A stretch of 64,000 nucleotides of DNA from Nitrospirota bacterium (lineage in GTDB: Bacteria; Nitrospirota; Nitrospiria; Nitrospirales; Nitrospiraceae), in contig JAUXVD010000003.1 of assembly GCA_030684575.1 (NCBI GenBank), positions 248,001 to 312,000 on the forward strand. The letters are read 5' to 3'. Both the position numbers and the translations under genes were made by a program. Below, piece after piece: positions 36,605-44,974 of the stretch; within the stretch, counting starts at the first letter, position 1, and each line of letters opens with the position of its first letter. The notes beneath the pieces were generated by a model. It did not search any database, had not been told where the DNA came from, and worked only from the letters and a program-made list of their open reading frames with translations.

Positions 36605-37296
36605 TGCGTCTTGCTCTGACCACGGATCAGCGAGCACCTCGCATGTTGAAGAGCGAGGAACGGTTGAGGGCTGTGCCGTCGGTCATCTGTTGGATCCTGT
36701 TGCTGACCCTCCTGGGCTGTACGTCCTCTCGCGAGATCATTCCGTTGGAGGTCCGCCAGGGTCGACCGATGCTGAAGAAGTCTCTTTCCGATGGGCAACG
36801 ATTCAATGTGGCAGTTATGCCCTTCGAGGATCAACGTGCCGATTCCAGTCGCATCGGCATCCGGCGGGATTGGCGGGGTGATGAGACGACGTTCACGATC
36901 GAGGGGGGCCGCCTGGGTGACATACTCGCCGAGATGTTCGTCGACTATCTGAAACAGCGCGAGGGCTGGAACGTGTGGATCGTCAAGCCCGGGATCGTTC
37001 CGCCGGATGGGGGGCCTGACGTCACGCTGTCCGGTATGGTCGTGGCATTTTCGGCGGACGCTGAACCTGGGTTTGGCGTGACAGATATGACCGTAACGGC
37101 ACGGTTTCTTATCACCGGACAGCATCCCGTCGATCAACGCTCGGCGGTTGTGATGGTTGATGCGATAGAATCCTCATGGGCGTTTGGGTTTGAACCACGC
37201 GATCTGGAAGCTCTTCTCAACGCGACGCTTCGGAAGGACCTGGAGCAGTTCATGTCACAAGTCGTGGTCGAGGGGCGACGTCTGCGGCTGAAATAG
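36601..37296 (+). CDS. Hypothetical lipoprotein, YajG/FlgT-type beta fold possible
   Basis: A 231-residue protein; a signal (VICWILLLTLLGCTSS) with a lipobox Cys at about 40 follows a charged leader. The mature part has FNVAVMPFEDQRADSSRIG, then GDILAEMFVDYLKQREGWNV and GPDVTLSGMVVAFSADAEPG, a strand-helix pattern seen in lipoproteins that assemble envelope machines. No clear family can be named. It is coupled to the preceding lipoprotein and ends the plus-strand trehalose run; a convergent alpha-glucosidase lies 70 bases beyond. Confidence 0.6.
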   Translation: MMRLALTTDQRAPRMLKSEERLRAVPSVICWILLLTLLGCTSSREIIPLEVRQGRPMLKKSLSDGQRFNVAVMPFEDQRADSSRIGIRRDWRGDETTFTIEGGRLGDILAEMFVDYLKQREGWNVWIVKPGIVPPDGGPDVTLSGMVVAFSADAEPGFGVTDMTVTARFLITGQHPVDQRSAVVMVDAIESSWAFGFEPRDLEALLNATLRKDLEQFMSQVVVEGRRLRLK

Positions 37297-37365
37297 CGGG
37301 CGAGTAATCCTCCATGGCTGCTGCCGGGATTGTCCCACCGCTGCGGCGATTTCTTGCACAGTCCG

Positions 37366-39006
37366 CTAGGCCAGCAAAACGATAACAGCTTCATCCGGTT
37401 GTAAGTCGAGCCGGCCTGATCTCCAAGGTTGGCGATCGGCGGTCGTCTCATGCGTGGAGAGCAGCAGCGTCCCCTCACGTATCGCGCCAGGAGCTGAACA
37501 GGTGGAGCGTTCGGAGGAGAAGTTGACGGCGATGAGGACGGCTTGTCCCGATGAGCCTGTTCGTTCGTCTTTTCTGACGAACAGTAGGCAGTGAGGGTTG
37601 GAGGTGTCGAGGGAACAATAGGTCCCGTGTAGGAGGGCCGGAGTCATGCTCCGCAAGCGGAGCAGACGCCGATAGAGGTGCAGCAGCGACGATGGGTCCT
37701 TCGATTCCCCTTCCACATTGAGGGTGGCTGCGTCTCGGGAGACCGGGAGCCAGGGCCGCCCCTTCGTAAATCCTGCCTGGAACGATCCGTCCCACTGCAT
37801 CGGTGTACGGGCTGGATCACGACCGGTGCGGAAGGGCCAGTACCGCTTCGTGTAGGGATCATGTAAGTCGCGGTAGCGCAACCGACCGTCCCGCATGCCG
37901 ATCTCCTCTGCATAATAGAGGAACGGGGTGCCTCTCAACGTAAAAAGGATGACCGCGGCTGCTCTGGCTCGCCGCGCGGCATCGCCACCCTGGCCGTACC
38001 GGTCGATGTGTCGGGACTGATCGTGGTTGCTCAAAACGATCGAGGGCCAGCCGCCCGGTGGCACCGCCCGCTCTGCATCCGCAATCACCTCGCGAAAGCG
38101 GTCTGCGAGCCAGGGGGACTTTAACAGACGAAAATCGAACACCATATGCAGTTCGTCCGAACCGTTGCCGTAGAAGGCTGCCGGCCCCCCGGGGGTGTCG
38201 GCTGAGGCTTCGCCGACGAGGACGATGTCGGGGTAGGAGGACACGACTGCGCGCAATTCCCTCATCACCTCGTGGGCGAGCGGCCGATCGCGATCGTGCT
38301 GATGGATTTGTCTGGTATAGCCGCGCCAGCCCAATCGCACAGGATTGTCGGGCCAGCGCCGATCCTTTCCGAGCCAGTTGATGGCGTCGAGCCGGAATCC
38401 CTGCACGCCACGATCGATCCAGAATCGCACGATGTCGAACATCTTGGCGCGCAACGTAGGGTTATGCCAATTCAGATCCGGCTGGCTCGCCAGGAAGGAA
38501 TGCAGATAGTACTGGTGGGCCACGGGATCCCACGTCCATGACGATCCGCCGAAGCGCGCGTTCCAATTACTGGGACGGCGTCCGAATCCTTTGCCGTCCG
38601 CCCAATAGTACCAGTCTCGTTCAGGCGCCGAGCGAGAGGCGCGGGCTTTTTGAAACCACGGATGTTGATCAGACGTGTGGTTGAGGACGAGATCCATGAT
38701 GACTCTGATGCCACGCCGCCTGGCCTCGGTGACGAGTCGATCGAAGTCGGCGAGGGTGCCGAAGCGCGGGTCCACATTGCAGTAGTCGGCCACGTCGTAG
38801 CCGAAATCCTTCATGGGGGAAGGATAGATCGGCGACAGCCAGATGGCATCGATCCCTAACGAATCCGTCGTTCCGTCGTTCAGGTAATCGAGTCGGGAGA
38901 TGATGCCGGGGATATCGCCGATGCCGTCTCCGTTGGAGTCCTGAAAGCTCCAGGGATAAATTTGGTACACGATGGCAGTTCGCCACCAAGGCGGATTGGC
39001 AGTCAT
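37366..39006 (-). CDS. GH13 alpha-glucosidase / oligo-1,6-glucosidase
   Basis: A 546-residue GH13 enzyme of the alpha-glucosidase type, acting on short malto- or isomalto-oligosaccharides. Motifs: WWRTAIVYQIYPWSFQDSNG, DFGYDVADYCNVDPRFGTLA, GVQGFRLDAINWLGKDRRWP (nucleophile Asp207), VGEASADTPGG (Glu266) and VLSNHDQSRHIDRYG. No signal peptide, so it is cytoplasmic. It faces the trehalose operon tail to tail. It could also be a trehalose-6-phosphate or sucrose hydrolase; the subfamily is not certain from sequence. Confidence 0.85.
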   Translation of the reverse strand: MTANPPWWRTAIVYQIYPWSFQDSNGDGIGDIPGIISRLDYLNDGTTDSLGIDAIWLSPIYPSPMKDFGYDVADYCNVDPRFGTLADFDRLVTEARRRGIRVIMDLVLNHTSDQHPWFQKARASRSAPERDWYYWADGKGFGRRPSNWNARFGGSSWTWDPVAHQYYLHSFLASQPDLNWHNPTLRAKMFDIVRFWIDRGVQGFRLDAINWLGKDRRWPDNPVRLGWRGYTRQIHQHDRDRPLAHEVMRELRAVVSSYPDIVLVGEASADTPGGPAAFYGNGSDELHMVFDFRLLKSPWLADRFREVIADAERAVPPGGWPSIVLSNHDQSRHIDRYGQGGDAARRARAAAVILFTLRGTPFLYYAEEIGMRDGRLRYRDLHDPYTKRYWPFRTGRDPARTPMQWDGSFQAGFTKGRPWLPVSRDAATLNVEGESKDPSSLLHLYRRLLRLRSMTPALLHGTYCSLDTSNPHCLLFVRKDERTGSSGQAVLIAVNFSSERSTCSAPGAIREGTLLLSTHETTADRQPWRSGRLDLQPDEAVIVLLA

Positions 39007-39090
39007 ACAGGCGTTTCTGGTTGAGACGATGACGGGGCAGGACAGTATAGGCCTCTGTCGTCAAATTGCAATGACGCAATGACGGACACA

Positions 39091-39936
39091 TTATCGTAGT
39101 ACCGAACTCAGTGCAGTCCAGGTCTGCGGTCCGACCATGCCATCCGGCTCGATGCCGTGTTTCTGTTGAAATCTGGTAACGGCGATGTCGGTCGCTGGTC
39201 CGTATTGACCATCGAGGGGGATGCGATAGCCCGCGCGTCGCAAGGCCCGTTGAACGGTGGAGACGTCTTGGCCCATGAGAGGAGGTCGCTGGAGCGAGAG
39301 GTGTCGAGCGAGTCGCGCCGTCGGCGCGACGCGACGGAGCGCCCTGTAGGTCGCTGGTCCGACAGTGCCATCAGTCTGGAGTCCGTGGACACGTTGAAAC
39401 GACCGGATCGCAGCTTCCATGTTGCGTCCGAAAATACCATCTACACGAATAGGCAACTCATGGCGGCGCAGCAGTTTCTGCAGTTGCACGACTTTCGGTC
39501 CTCGGAGCGCCGGATGCTCCAATCGCAATGTGGTAAAGGAGCCTTTTGAAATGGATGCGCGTGAGGATTCGGTCTTGCCGGAAACGGTATGGATTGGGGC
39601 AGGCGAGGCGCTCTGTGCAGTTTCGGCCTTGGCCGATGACCGTTGTGTGTTCCTGTGCGCCAGGACCAAGAGACGCCGCTCTAACTCGTCGTGGTTGTCG
39701 GTCTTGGTCTTCGTCTCCTGGACTAGCGATTGATTGACGGATTGTAGCTCTGCGAGCTCAAGGGTCATCCGTTGCCGTTCATCCATTGCGTCGTCGAGGT
39801 CGGCCCGCAATGTCTCAATTTGGGATTGAAGGGCCGGCGGCCAGTAATCGCAGCCGTTGAGCCAGAGCAACGCCGGCATCGCGAGCATCATAACTCCCTT
39901 TCTTACGGTCGGAGCGAACGTCTGTGTTGTTTGCAT
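39091..39936 (-). CDS. Peptidoglycan-binding-domain lipoprotein
   Basis: A 281-residue protein with a signal (GVMMLAMPALLWLNGCDYWP; lipobox Cys at about 27), a coiled-coil segment (LQSQIETLRADLDDAMDERQ onward), a Ser/Ala-rich linker and two PG_binding_1 domains: HPALRGPKVVQLQKLLRRHE with VDGIFGRNMEAAIRSFQRVHG, and LMGQDVSTVQRALRRAGYRI with DGQYGPATDIAVTRFQQKHG. It should attach the outer membrane to the cell wall. ATG 39936 is supported by GAAGGAG. Confidence 0.85.
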   Translation of the reverse strand: MQTTQTFAPTVRKGVMMLAMPALLWLNGCDYWPPALQSQIETLRADLDDAMDERQRMTLELAELQSVNQSLVQETKTKTDNHDELERRLLVLAHRNTQRSSAKAETAQSASPAPIHTVSGKTESSRASISKGSFTTLRLEHPALRGPKVVQLQKLLRRHELPIRVDGIFGRNMEAAIRSFQRVHGLQTDGTVGPATYRALRRVAPTARLARHLSLQRPPLMGQDVSTVQRALRRAGYRIPLDGQYGPATDIAVTRFQQKHGIEPDGMVGPQTWTALSSVLR

Positions 39937-40042
39937 TGATACAATCTCCTTCCGATGTTCTCGTTCTTGAGCGCGGGCGTCTTCCCACAACCATGGACGA
40001 TGGTTGTGGGGATTGCGTCGCCCCCGGTGTCTGTCGGGCATG

Positions 40043-40447
40043 TCACAGGGCTTCTTCCGGTACGGGACCCGATTGCATGAATGCCCGGTCATGGTCTGGC
40101 GCGTTGATGCCAGGGATGATCACCCGCTTCAGAATGGCGATGGCCTGGCGGATGAATCTCATAGCCTGATGCTCGTCCTTGTCGAGGATGTCGGCAGCAT
40201 GTCTCAAGAGGGCAGCCGCACGTGTGAGCGACAGGCTTGTCGCGTGCGAAGCTGGCGCGATGGATTGATGGGTCGGAGGGAAGGCCGTGGTTTGGGCCAG
40301 CTGAGATGTCGCATAGGCCGATGCAGGAAGGGAAGAGATGTCAGGCGTCGGCTTGCACCCTTTCTGTGAAAAGAGCCATACACCTATGACGAGCAGCGGA
40401 GTGATAAGAAGCAGTCGGCGCCATGATGGTGTGGTGAAGGTGAGCAT
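40043..40447 (-). CDS. Small anchored hypothetical protein
   Basis: A 134-residue protein with one N-terminal membrane helix (WRRLLLITPLLVIGVWLFSQKGC) and a soluble tail. The tail carries an amphipathic helix LTRAAALLRHAADILDKDEH with QAMRFIRQAIAILKRVI. No family recognised. It is 106 bases upstream of the peptidoglycan-binding lipoprotein on the same strand; the longer start at 40474 is less likely. Confidence 0.5.
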   Translation of the reverse strand: MLTFTTPSWRRLLLITPLLVIGVWLFSQKGCKPTPDISSLPASAYATSQLAQTTAFPPTHQSIAPASHATSLSLTRAAALLRHAADILDKDEHQAMRFIRQAIAILKRVIIPGINAPDHDRAFMQSGPVPEEAL

Positions 40448-40537
40448 CGCTCTTTCATTTCCTGTCTGGCTCAATGAGGTGTTCAGCTATCCTGGGTTCC
40501 CACCTGCGGATTCTCTGTTGTGCGAGATGCAGGCCGT

Positions 40538-40669
40538 TTAGAAGACATGGACAGAAAGATGTCGCAGCGGCTTGTTTTTTCTGCCACGGACGGACCATCG
40601 ACGTTTGTGTCTCCACCTGAACAAGAGCCACAAGAGCAGCGCCGCGACCGGTATCGTCAATTCCAGCAT
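40538..40669 (-). CDS. Small single-span membrane protein
   Basis: A 43-residue frame from ATG 40669: the helix MLELTIPVAALLLWLLFRW and a strongly basic tail (RHKRRWSVRGRKNKP). GAGG lies just before it. Its start lies just after the SlyD-like gene, whose stop is at 40683. The frame upstream to 40765 overlaps that gene and is not used. Function unknown. Confidence 0.4.
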   Translation of the reverse strand: MLELTIPVAALLLWLLFRWRHKRRWSVRGRKNKPLRHLSVHVF

Positions 40670-40682
40670 GGCCTCACTTTCG

Positions 40683-41207
40683 CTACGCAGCAGGAGGCGG
40701 CGTGGCCCAACTGTCTGGATCGGCTCGATCCAGTACGTCCAAGAGATCCACTTGCACGATGACATTTTTTCCCGCTAACCGGTGATTCGCGTCGAGCGTC
40801 ACTCGGTCGCCGTCCAATCCGGTGATGGTCATGTGCACCAACGTTCCATCCGTCTTGCGTATTTCGAGTCCCAGCCCTACCAGTAGCGCAACATTTTGAG
40901 CCAGGAGCCAGGCGCTGCTTACCTGACAGCACAGTTCGGGACGGTATGGCCCGAACGCTGAATCGGAGGAGATTCTTTCCGTAACGGACTCGCCGACACA
41001 CATGCCGACGACGAGTGTGCCCAATCCATGAAGCATTGGATGATTCCCTGCAGTAAAAATATGCGGCTCGCTGTCGATCGAGGAAAAATAGATCAAGGTT
41101 CCGTCCTCCAGCCACGCCATGAGGTTCACATGCACGATATCTCCCCATTGGACGGGACGGGTCTGATGAGCGCCTGCTAGAGTATCGGACAAGCCTGCCA
41201 TGTCCAT
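40683..41207 (-). CDS. SlyD-like FKBP-type peptidyl-prolyl isomerase
   Basis: A 174-residue protein of the FKBP/SlyD fold, which speeds proline isomerisation and acts as chaperone; SlyD also helps nickel delivery to hydrogenases. The FKBP core shows GDIVHVNLMAWLEDGTLIYF, HPMLHGLGTLVVGMCVGESV, and the diagnostic VTLDANHRLAGKNVIVQVDL of SlyD insert and flap regions. The C-terminal His-rich metal-binding tail of E. coli SlyD is absent. It lies 7 kb from the hydrogenase genes, so a link to nickel is speculative. ATG 41207 has AAAGGA 8 bases upstream. Confidence 0.8.
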   Translation of the reverse strand: MDMAGLSDTLAGAHQTRPVQWGDIVHVNLMAWLEDGTLIYFSSIDSEPHIFTAGNHPMLHGLGTLVVGMCVGESVTERISSDSAFGPYRPELCCQVSSAWLLAQNVALLVGLGLEIRKTDGTLVHMTITGLDGDRVTLDANHRLAGKNVIVQVDLLDVLDRADPDSWATPPPAA

Positions 41208-41708
41208 GGATCACATCCTTTCACCTGAGCGACTATCCGAGAGGATCGGTGCTGTTGATGTTCGACGGTATTGTGCAAGTATGCCGCGCATCGGAGAACT
41301 GGGAGAAGTCCTAGTCGTGGGGAGCACTTTCCCTGGCTGGGAGCCGATTCAGAGCCTGTCTTCGTGCGGCGCCGGAGCGAACGTAGATCAGATGTTTGGA
41401 GAAGATTGGAGTCGACGGTCTGTGCCAGTCAGAGGCTGGCGTCCGGCACATACCAGCTTTGCGCGTAGAGAGGAATTGGCCACGCGCAGCTCCTCAGACA
41501 AGATATCAAGTCCTGGTAGCGTGATTTCGCACCACATGTAAGTGGAGGGCAATGGGCGAGTGAAGAATAAGCCTCTCCCAGGATTGACCAGCCGGGATGG
41601 AGACCAGATTGTGAGAGTTAACGGCACCGTTCACCCTCCGTCGAGTTTCAGAAAGGATGGCCCTGCCTGAGCAGGGCCATCCGGCCATCACTGTCGCGCC
41701 TTCGCAGG
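41208..41708. other. Non-coding interval
   Basis: Between the SlyD-like gene and the exported cupredoxin-like protein. Open frames of 79 and 113 codons on either strand have no recognisable content, and codon patterns look like shadow frames. Contains the terminator hairpin at 41655-41682. Confidence 0.45.
41655..41682 (-). terminator. Rho-independent-type terminator of the cupredoxin-like gene
   Basis: A perfect 12-base stem (GGATGGCCCTGC / GCAGGGCCATCC) with a CTGA loop, 26 bases past the stop at 41709. On the minus strand it is followed by TTTCTGAAAC, a short T-rich tail, consistent with termination. Confidence 0.75.
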
Positions 41709-42581
41709 TTACTTGCCCTTCAAAGTGAACTCCACCTTGACGGTTTCGCCTTCCTTCACGTCAACCTCCTGTTCAAGCAGTCCGGCGATTGGATGCCATG
41801 CCGCCACCTTCTGCTTCCCCGGTGGCACATCGGTCAATTCAAAGGACCCATCCTCCTTCACTTTCGTAAAGTAGGGATTGGTCACAGGGAGAAACCAGGC
41901 TTGCATGAACTCATGCTGATCGCATTGAAGTCGGACCACCGAGCCAGCCTTGACCTGGCGTAAGGTAATTTTCTTATTCATCGAGTCTCCCTTTTGGGCC
42001 AGCGCGATGTTAAAAATAGTTGAAGCACTGTTGTTTTTTTTGACTTCAAACGCATGCGGGTTGTGGAGGACCCCCGAAGCCGACTTCGGATCATCGGGAT
42101 CGGCATCATTGTTTTCGACGATAAACCGTCCTCTATTGACGGCCACCCCCGTGAATTCTGACCATTCACATAGATCGGCAACGACCTTGGTTCCGGGGTA
42201 CGCTTTCATCCAGGTGTCGTCATTGAGCCCACGGACGGCCACCAGGGCATCCTGCAGGCCCCCGCCCTTGGCAAGCCGGACTCGCGTGAGGAGGCGAATT
42301 TTCCCGTCCTCTGATTTGTTCGGGTTCTTCGAGCAGAATGCAGTATTAGGGAATTTCTTGAAGGCAAACTTCTTGGGTGGCGGAACCTTGCCTGAGTACA
42401 GGACCTGCCCGATGATGGTGCCCCCGGCCTCGGCGGGGAGGGGAGCCGCTCCGAAACTCCAGAACCCCAACGCCAGGAACGACACAACCATCGACAGCGG
42501 AGCCATTGCATGTCGCTGTGTCAGGCGGTTGTCATGAAGGGATGGCCCTCCTCGTGTCTTGATGTCGTGTCGCATGCTCAT
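41709..42581 (-). CDS. Exported cupredoxin/carboxypeptidase-regulatory-like protein
   Basis: A 290-residue secreted protein. Its signal segment (PLSMVVSFLALGFWSFGAAP) lies near the N-terminus of the frame. The mature part opens with GGTIIGQVLYSGKVPPPKKF. It resembles copper-protein-like periplasmic proteins: CDQHEFMQAWFLPVTNPYFT, DGSFELTDVPPGKQKVAAWH and the regulatory beta-sandwich end LEQEVDVKEGETVKVEFTLK. The Cys and His in CDQHEFM could bind a metal, but the full type-1 copper set is not clear. ATG 42581 follows TGAGGT. A clean terminator follows the gene. Confidence 0.7.
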   Translation of the reverse strand: MSMRHDIKTRGGPSLHDNRLTQRHAMAPLSMVVSFLALGFWSFGAAPLPAEAGGTIIGQVLYSGKVPPPKKFAFKKFPNTAFCSKNPNKSEDGKIRLLTRVRLAKGGGLQDALVAVRGLNDDTWMKAYPGTKVVADLCEWSEFTGVAVNRGRFIVENNDADPDDPKSASGVLHNPHAFEVKKNNSASTIFNIALAQKGDSMNKKITLRQVKAGSVVRLQCDQHEFMQAWFLPVTNPYFTKVKEDGSFELTDVPPGKQKVAAWHPIAGLLEQEVDVKEGETVKVEFTLKGK

Positions 42582-42797
42582 GGTATACCTCATTACGTAA
42601 AGGTGTAGCGTAGGTGTCTCGTCTCTAGCCTGCTGAAGCAGCAGGTCTCGGTCTGAGGCCTCCTTTTACCTTACGAGCCTGCAGAAGCCTATGCAAGTAA
42701 TAAGAAACCCTGGTTATGACCGTCGCCTATCGCTGCGAACCGCGAAGAGAAGAGGTTCGCGCCAGAGTGAGCCGACGACCGTAGTCGTGAAGTGGGA

Positions 42798-43439
42798 TCA
42801 GACAGAGACGAGCCCGTGGGTCACGGCATACTTGGTGAGGTCGGCGGTGGTGCGCAGCCCCAATTGCTTTGCGATGCGGGCCTTGTGGAATTCTATGGTT
42901 TTTGACGAGACGCAGAGGATGGACGCGATCTCCTTCAGCGATCGTCCTTCGGCGACCAGTTGGAGGACTTCGCGCTGACGCAGCGTGAGGGTGGCTTGTG
43001 CGCTTGCAGGGGATGTCCGCTGATGGAGCAGCGGATCCAGGACGCCCTTTGCCAAGAGCGGCGATACGTAGAGGTGGCCACGCAGGGAGGCGCGAATCGC
43101 TTGCACGAGTTCCGTGGCGCTTGCCCGCTTAAGCACATAGCCCGAGGCGCCGGCGCGAAAGGCTTCCGTGACATAGGTCGGGTCGCCGTGCATGCTGAGG
43201 AACACCAGTTTCGCATCGGGGACGAGACGGCGAAGCTGCTGGGCGGCATCAATGCCGTTCAGCAGCGGCATCGACAGATCGAGGAGAATCACGTCCGGTT
43301 CCAGTCGTGGCGCAGCTTCAATCAGGGCGCGCCCATCCCCAACCGAACCGACTAAGTTAAATTCAGGCTCCAGCACTTTCTGAAGAGCCTCGACGAACAT
43401 CGTGTGGTCGTCTGCCAGGAGAATGCTCGGTTTCGTCAT
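42798..43439 (-). CDS. NarL/LuxR-type response regulator
   Basis: A 213-residue regulator with a receiver domain (SILLADDHTMFVEALQKVLE; acceptor Asp54 in VILLDLSMP) and a GerE-type helix-turn-helix (LTLRQREVLQLVAEGRSLKE onward, about 148-205). The start ATG overlaps the stop of the histidine kinase gene (ATGA). It is expected to act as the output of that kinase. The target is unknown; the cupredoxin-like gene 220 bases downstream is one candidate. Confidence 0.92.
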   Translation of the reverse strand: MTKPSILLADDHTMFVEALQKVLEPEFNLVGSVGDGRALIEAAPRLEPDVILLDLSMPLLNGIDAAQQLRRLVPDAKLVFLSMHGDPTYVTEAFRAGASGYVLKRASATELVQAIRASLRGHLYVSPLLAKGVLDPLLHQRTSPASAQATLTLRQREVLQLVAEGRSLKEIASILCVSSKTIEFHKARIAKQLGLRTTADLTKYAVTHGLVSV

Positions 43440-44197
43440 GATGGCTCCTTTGGCCATGGAAGGCGGGCAACGACTTCGGTCCCTTCGATCGGCGTCGAAT
43501 GCCACTCCACCGATCCGTTCAGCTGTCGTACCCGCTCCTGCATGCTGAGCATGCCGAGTCCCGGCCTGCCTCTGCGGACTTCTTCGAGGTCCATGCCGAT
43601 TCCGTTGTCTAGAATGGTGAGACACAGGGCTTCCGGCGTCACCGACAACTTGACGGCCACTTGCGACGCCTTGGCATGTAGTCCGACGTTTCCCAAGCTC
43701 TCCTGCGCAATGCGATAGAGACAGGTTGCGAGGCGTAGCGGGATGGGCATGCCCGAACGCGGCTTCGTAAATCTAGCTTTGATGCCGGTGCGTTTGACGA
43801 ACTCGTTGATATAGCGCTGAAGGGCCACGACCAGCCCGAGATCATCCACCGTGGTCTGGTGAAACCGGTAGGCGAGTTGACGGACATCGTCTGATAGCTC
43901 GCTGACATGTCGGCGGATGCCGCGTATCCGGCGGCGAATGGCTGCGGGAGATTCAGGAAGATCCCGGCACAACGAGTCCAGGTGGAGCCCGATCGCGCCC
44001 AGTCGCTGATTCACATCGTCGTGCAGATCACGAGAAATTCTTCGGCGCTCTTCGTCCTGAACTGTGAGTAATTTCCCAGCCAGCGTTCGCAGATCGTTCT
44101 GGGTCCGATCCATGTCCTCAATGTGAGGATCAACTCCTATAGGAAGAACCTTCTGAGTTCGCATTTGTCCCAGTGTCCCCGACATCGCATGCGTCAC
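43436..44197 (-). CDS. Soluble NarX-type histidine kinase
   Basis: A 253-residue kinase lacking membrane segments and any visible sensor domain; residues 1-40 are short and unstructured. The HisKA_3 dimerisation motif ERRRISRDLHDDVNQRLGAI carries the phospho-acceptor His59, followed by an HATPase domain with LYRIAQESLGNVGLHAKASQ, DNGIGMD and GLGMLSMQERV. The start GTG 44197 lacks a clear ribosome-binding site; Met5 and Met12 are alternatives. Cytosolic location suggests an internal signal or another partner as sensor. Confidence 0.85.
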   Translation of the reverse strand: MTHAMSGTLGQMRTQKVLPIGVDPHIEDMDRTQNDLRTLAGKLLTVQDEERRRISRDLHDDVNQRLGAIGLHLDSLCRDLPESPAAIRRRIRGIRRHVSELSDDVRQLAYRFHQTTVDDLGLVVALQRYINEFVKRTGIKARFTKPRSGMPIPLRLATCLYRIAQESLGNVGLHAKASQVAVKLSVTPEALCLTILDNGIGMDLEEVRRGRPGLGMLSMQERVRQLNGSVEWHSTPIEGTEVVARLPWPKEPS

Positions 44198-44495
44198 ATG
44201 AATTCAATCGCCCACGGAAATTACCAGTCCACAATACTTCCTTCACCATACTGCGCCGCCAGAGCGTACACAACCCTGGGATGCGGGGGAATTCGCCACT
44301 GCATGGACGTCTATGACAGCGAGTCAATTGAATAGTCCTGAGCTCGGCGGGGTCGTAGTCTGTTGGTTGTGGTGGTAATCAGCAGGAGCTCTGATCGAAG
44401 CGACTCTGCTGCCTATACAATTCATGGTCCCAGTGGTTCGATTCCGATCTGTCCGTTCTGTCGAACTGCCAATCTGGGCCGAGCCTATTCCTTGG

Positions 44496-44507
44496 TCACA
44501 ATTGTGA
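44496..44507. promoter_or_regulatory. Perfect 12-base palindrome
   Basis: TCACAATTGTGA, a perfect inverted repeat, about 480 bases before ppsA. It may bind a dimeric regulator of the CRP or lac type, but the distance to the start codon leaves its target uncertain. Confidence 0.3.
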
Positions 44508-44520
44508 AAGGCGAATGACA

Positions 44521-44661
44521 TCAGGGTTGAGCCACCTGTTCAAGATATTTCTTCTGTCGCATTTTGCGACGGGCCTTAGTCGTAATCAGGCCTGAAATGC
44601 CCCACAGGGCTTCTCCCTTCCCGGCATGATCTTGATAAGTTCGCAGTAAACGTTGACCCGA
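44521..44661 (-). pseudogene. Possible C-terminal remnant of an unidentified gene
   Basis: A 46-codon stretch without a start codon, reading ALWGISGLITTKARRKMRQK and ending KYLEQVAQP-stop. The basic end after a hydrophobic segment looks like a real C-terminus. Just upstream, past one in-frame TGA, the frame continues (LWFLLQDGNQVGA). It could be chance; no family was recognised. Confidence 0.22.
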
Positions 44662-44974
44662 TCATGCCCCCACCTGGTTGCCATCTTGCAGAAGAAACCA
44701 GAGACGACCGGGGGACAGGACCTGACATGAACAGGTTGTCCAAATTCTGGAGGATGCAGGTGAGCCAAGAGTTTTATCCTGCCCTGACGAAGTTCATGGT
44801 CTCTGTTAGGTTGAAATGTGTCGAGCAAGGCACTTCTCGTCTGACCAAGTGGCTGTCGGCCCCAGGTGCTGACCTGTTGTTTGAGAGGCCAGGTGTGGAC
44901 AGATGATGCACGAATAGAGAGACGGAAGCACAGGCTGGGGGGCCTGACCGTTTCCACGTCGTTAAGGAGAAACC

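Larger units (their letters stand above)
44198..44974. other. Gene-poor interval before ppsA
   Basis: 777 bases between the kinase (minus) and ppsA (plus). It holds the palindrome at 44496-44507 and a possible remnant on the minus strand (44521-44661); a short hairpin GTCGC-ATTTT-GCGAC lies at about 44556-44570. No complete gene is evident. Confidence 0.45.

Noticed and set aside
41200-41541. 113-codon plus-strand frame in the gap after the SlyD-like gene
   Set aside because: No recognisable content; composition resembles a random open frame in high-GC DNA.
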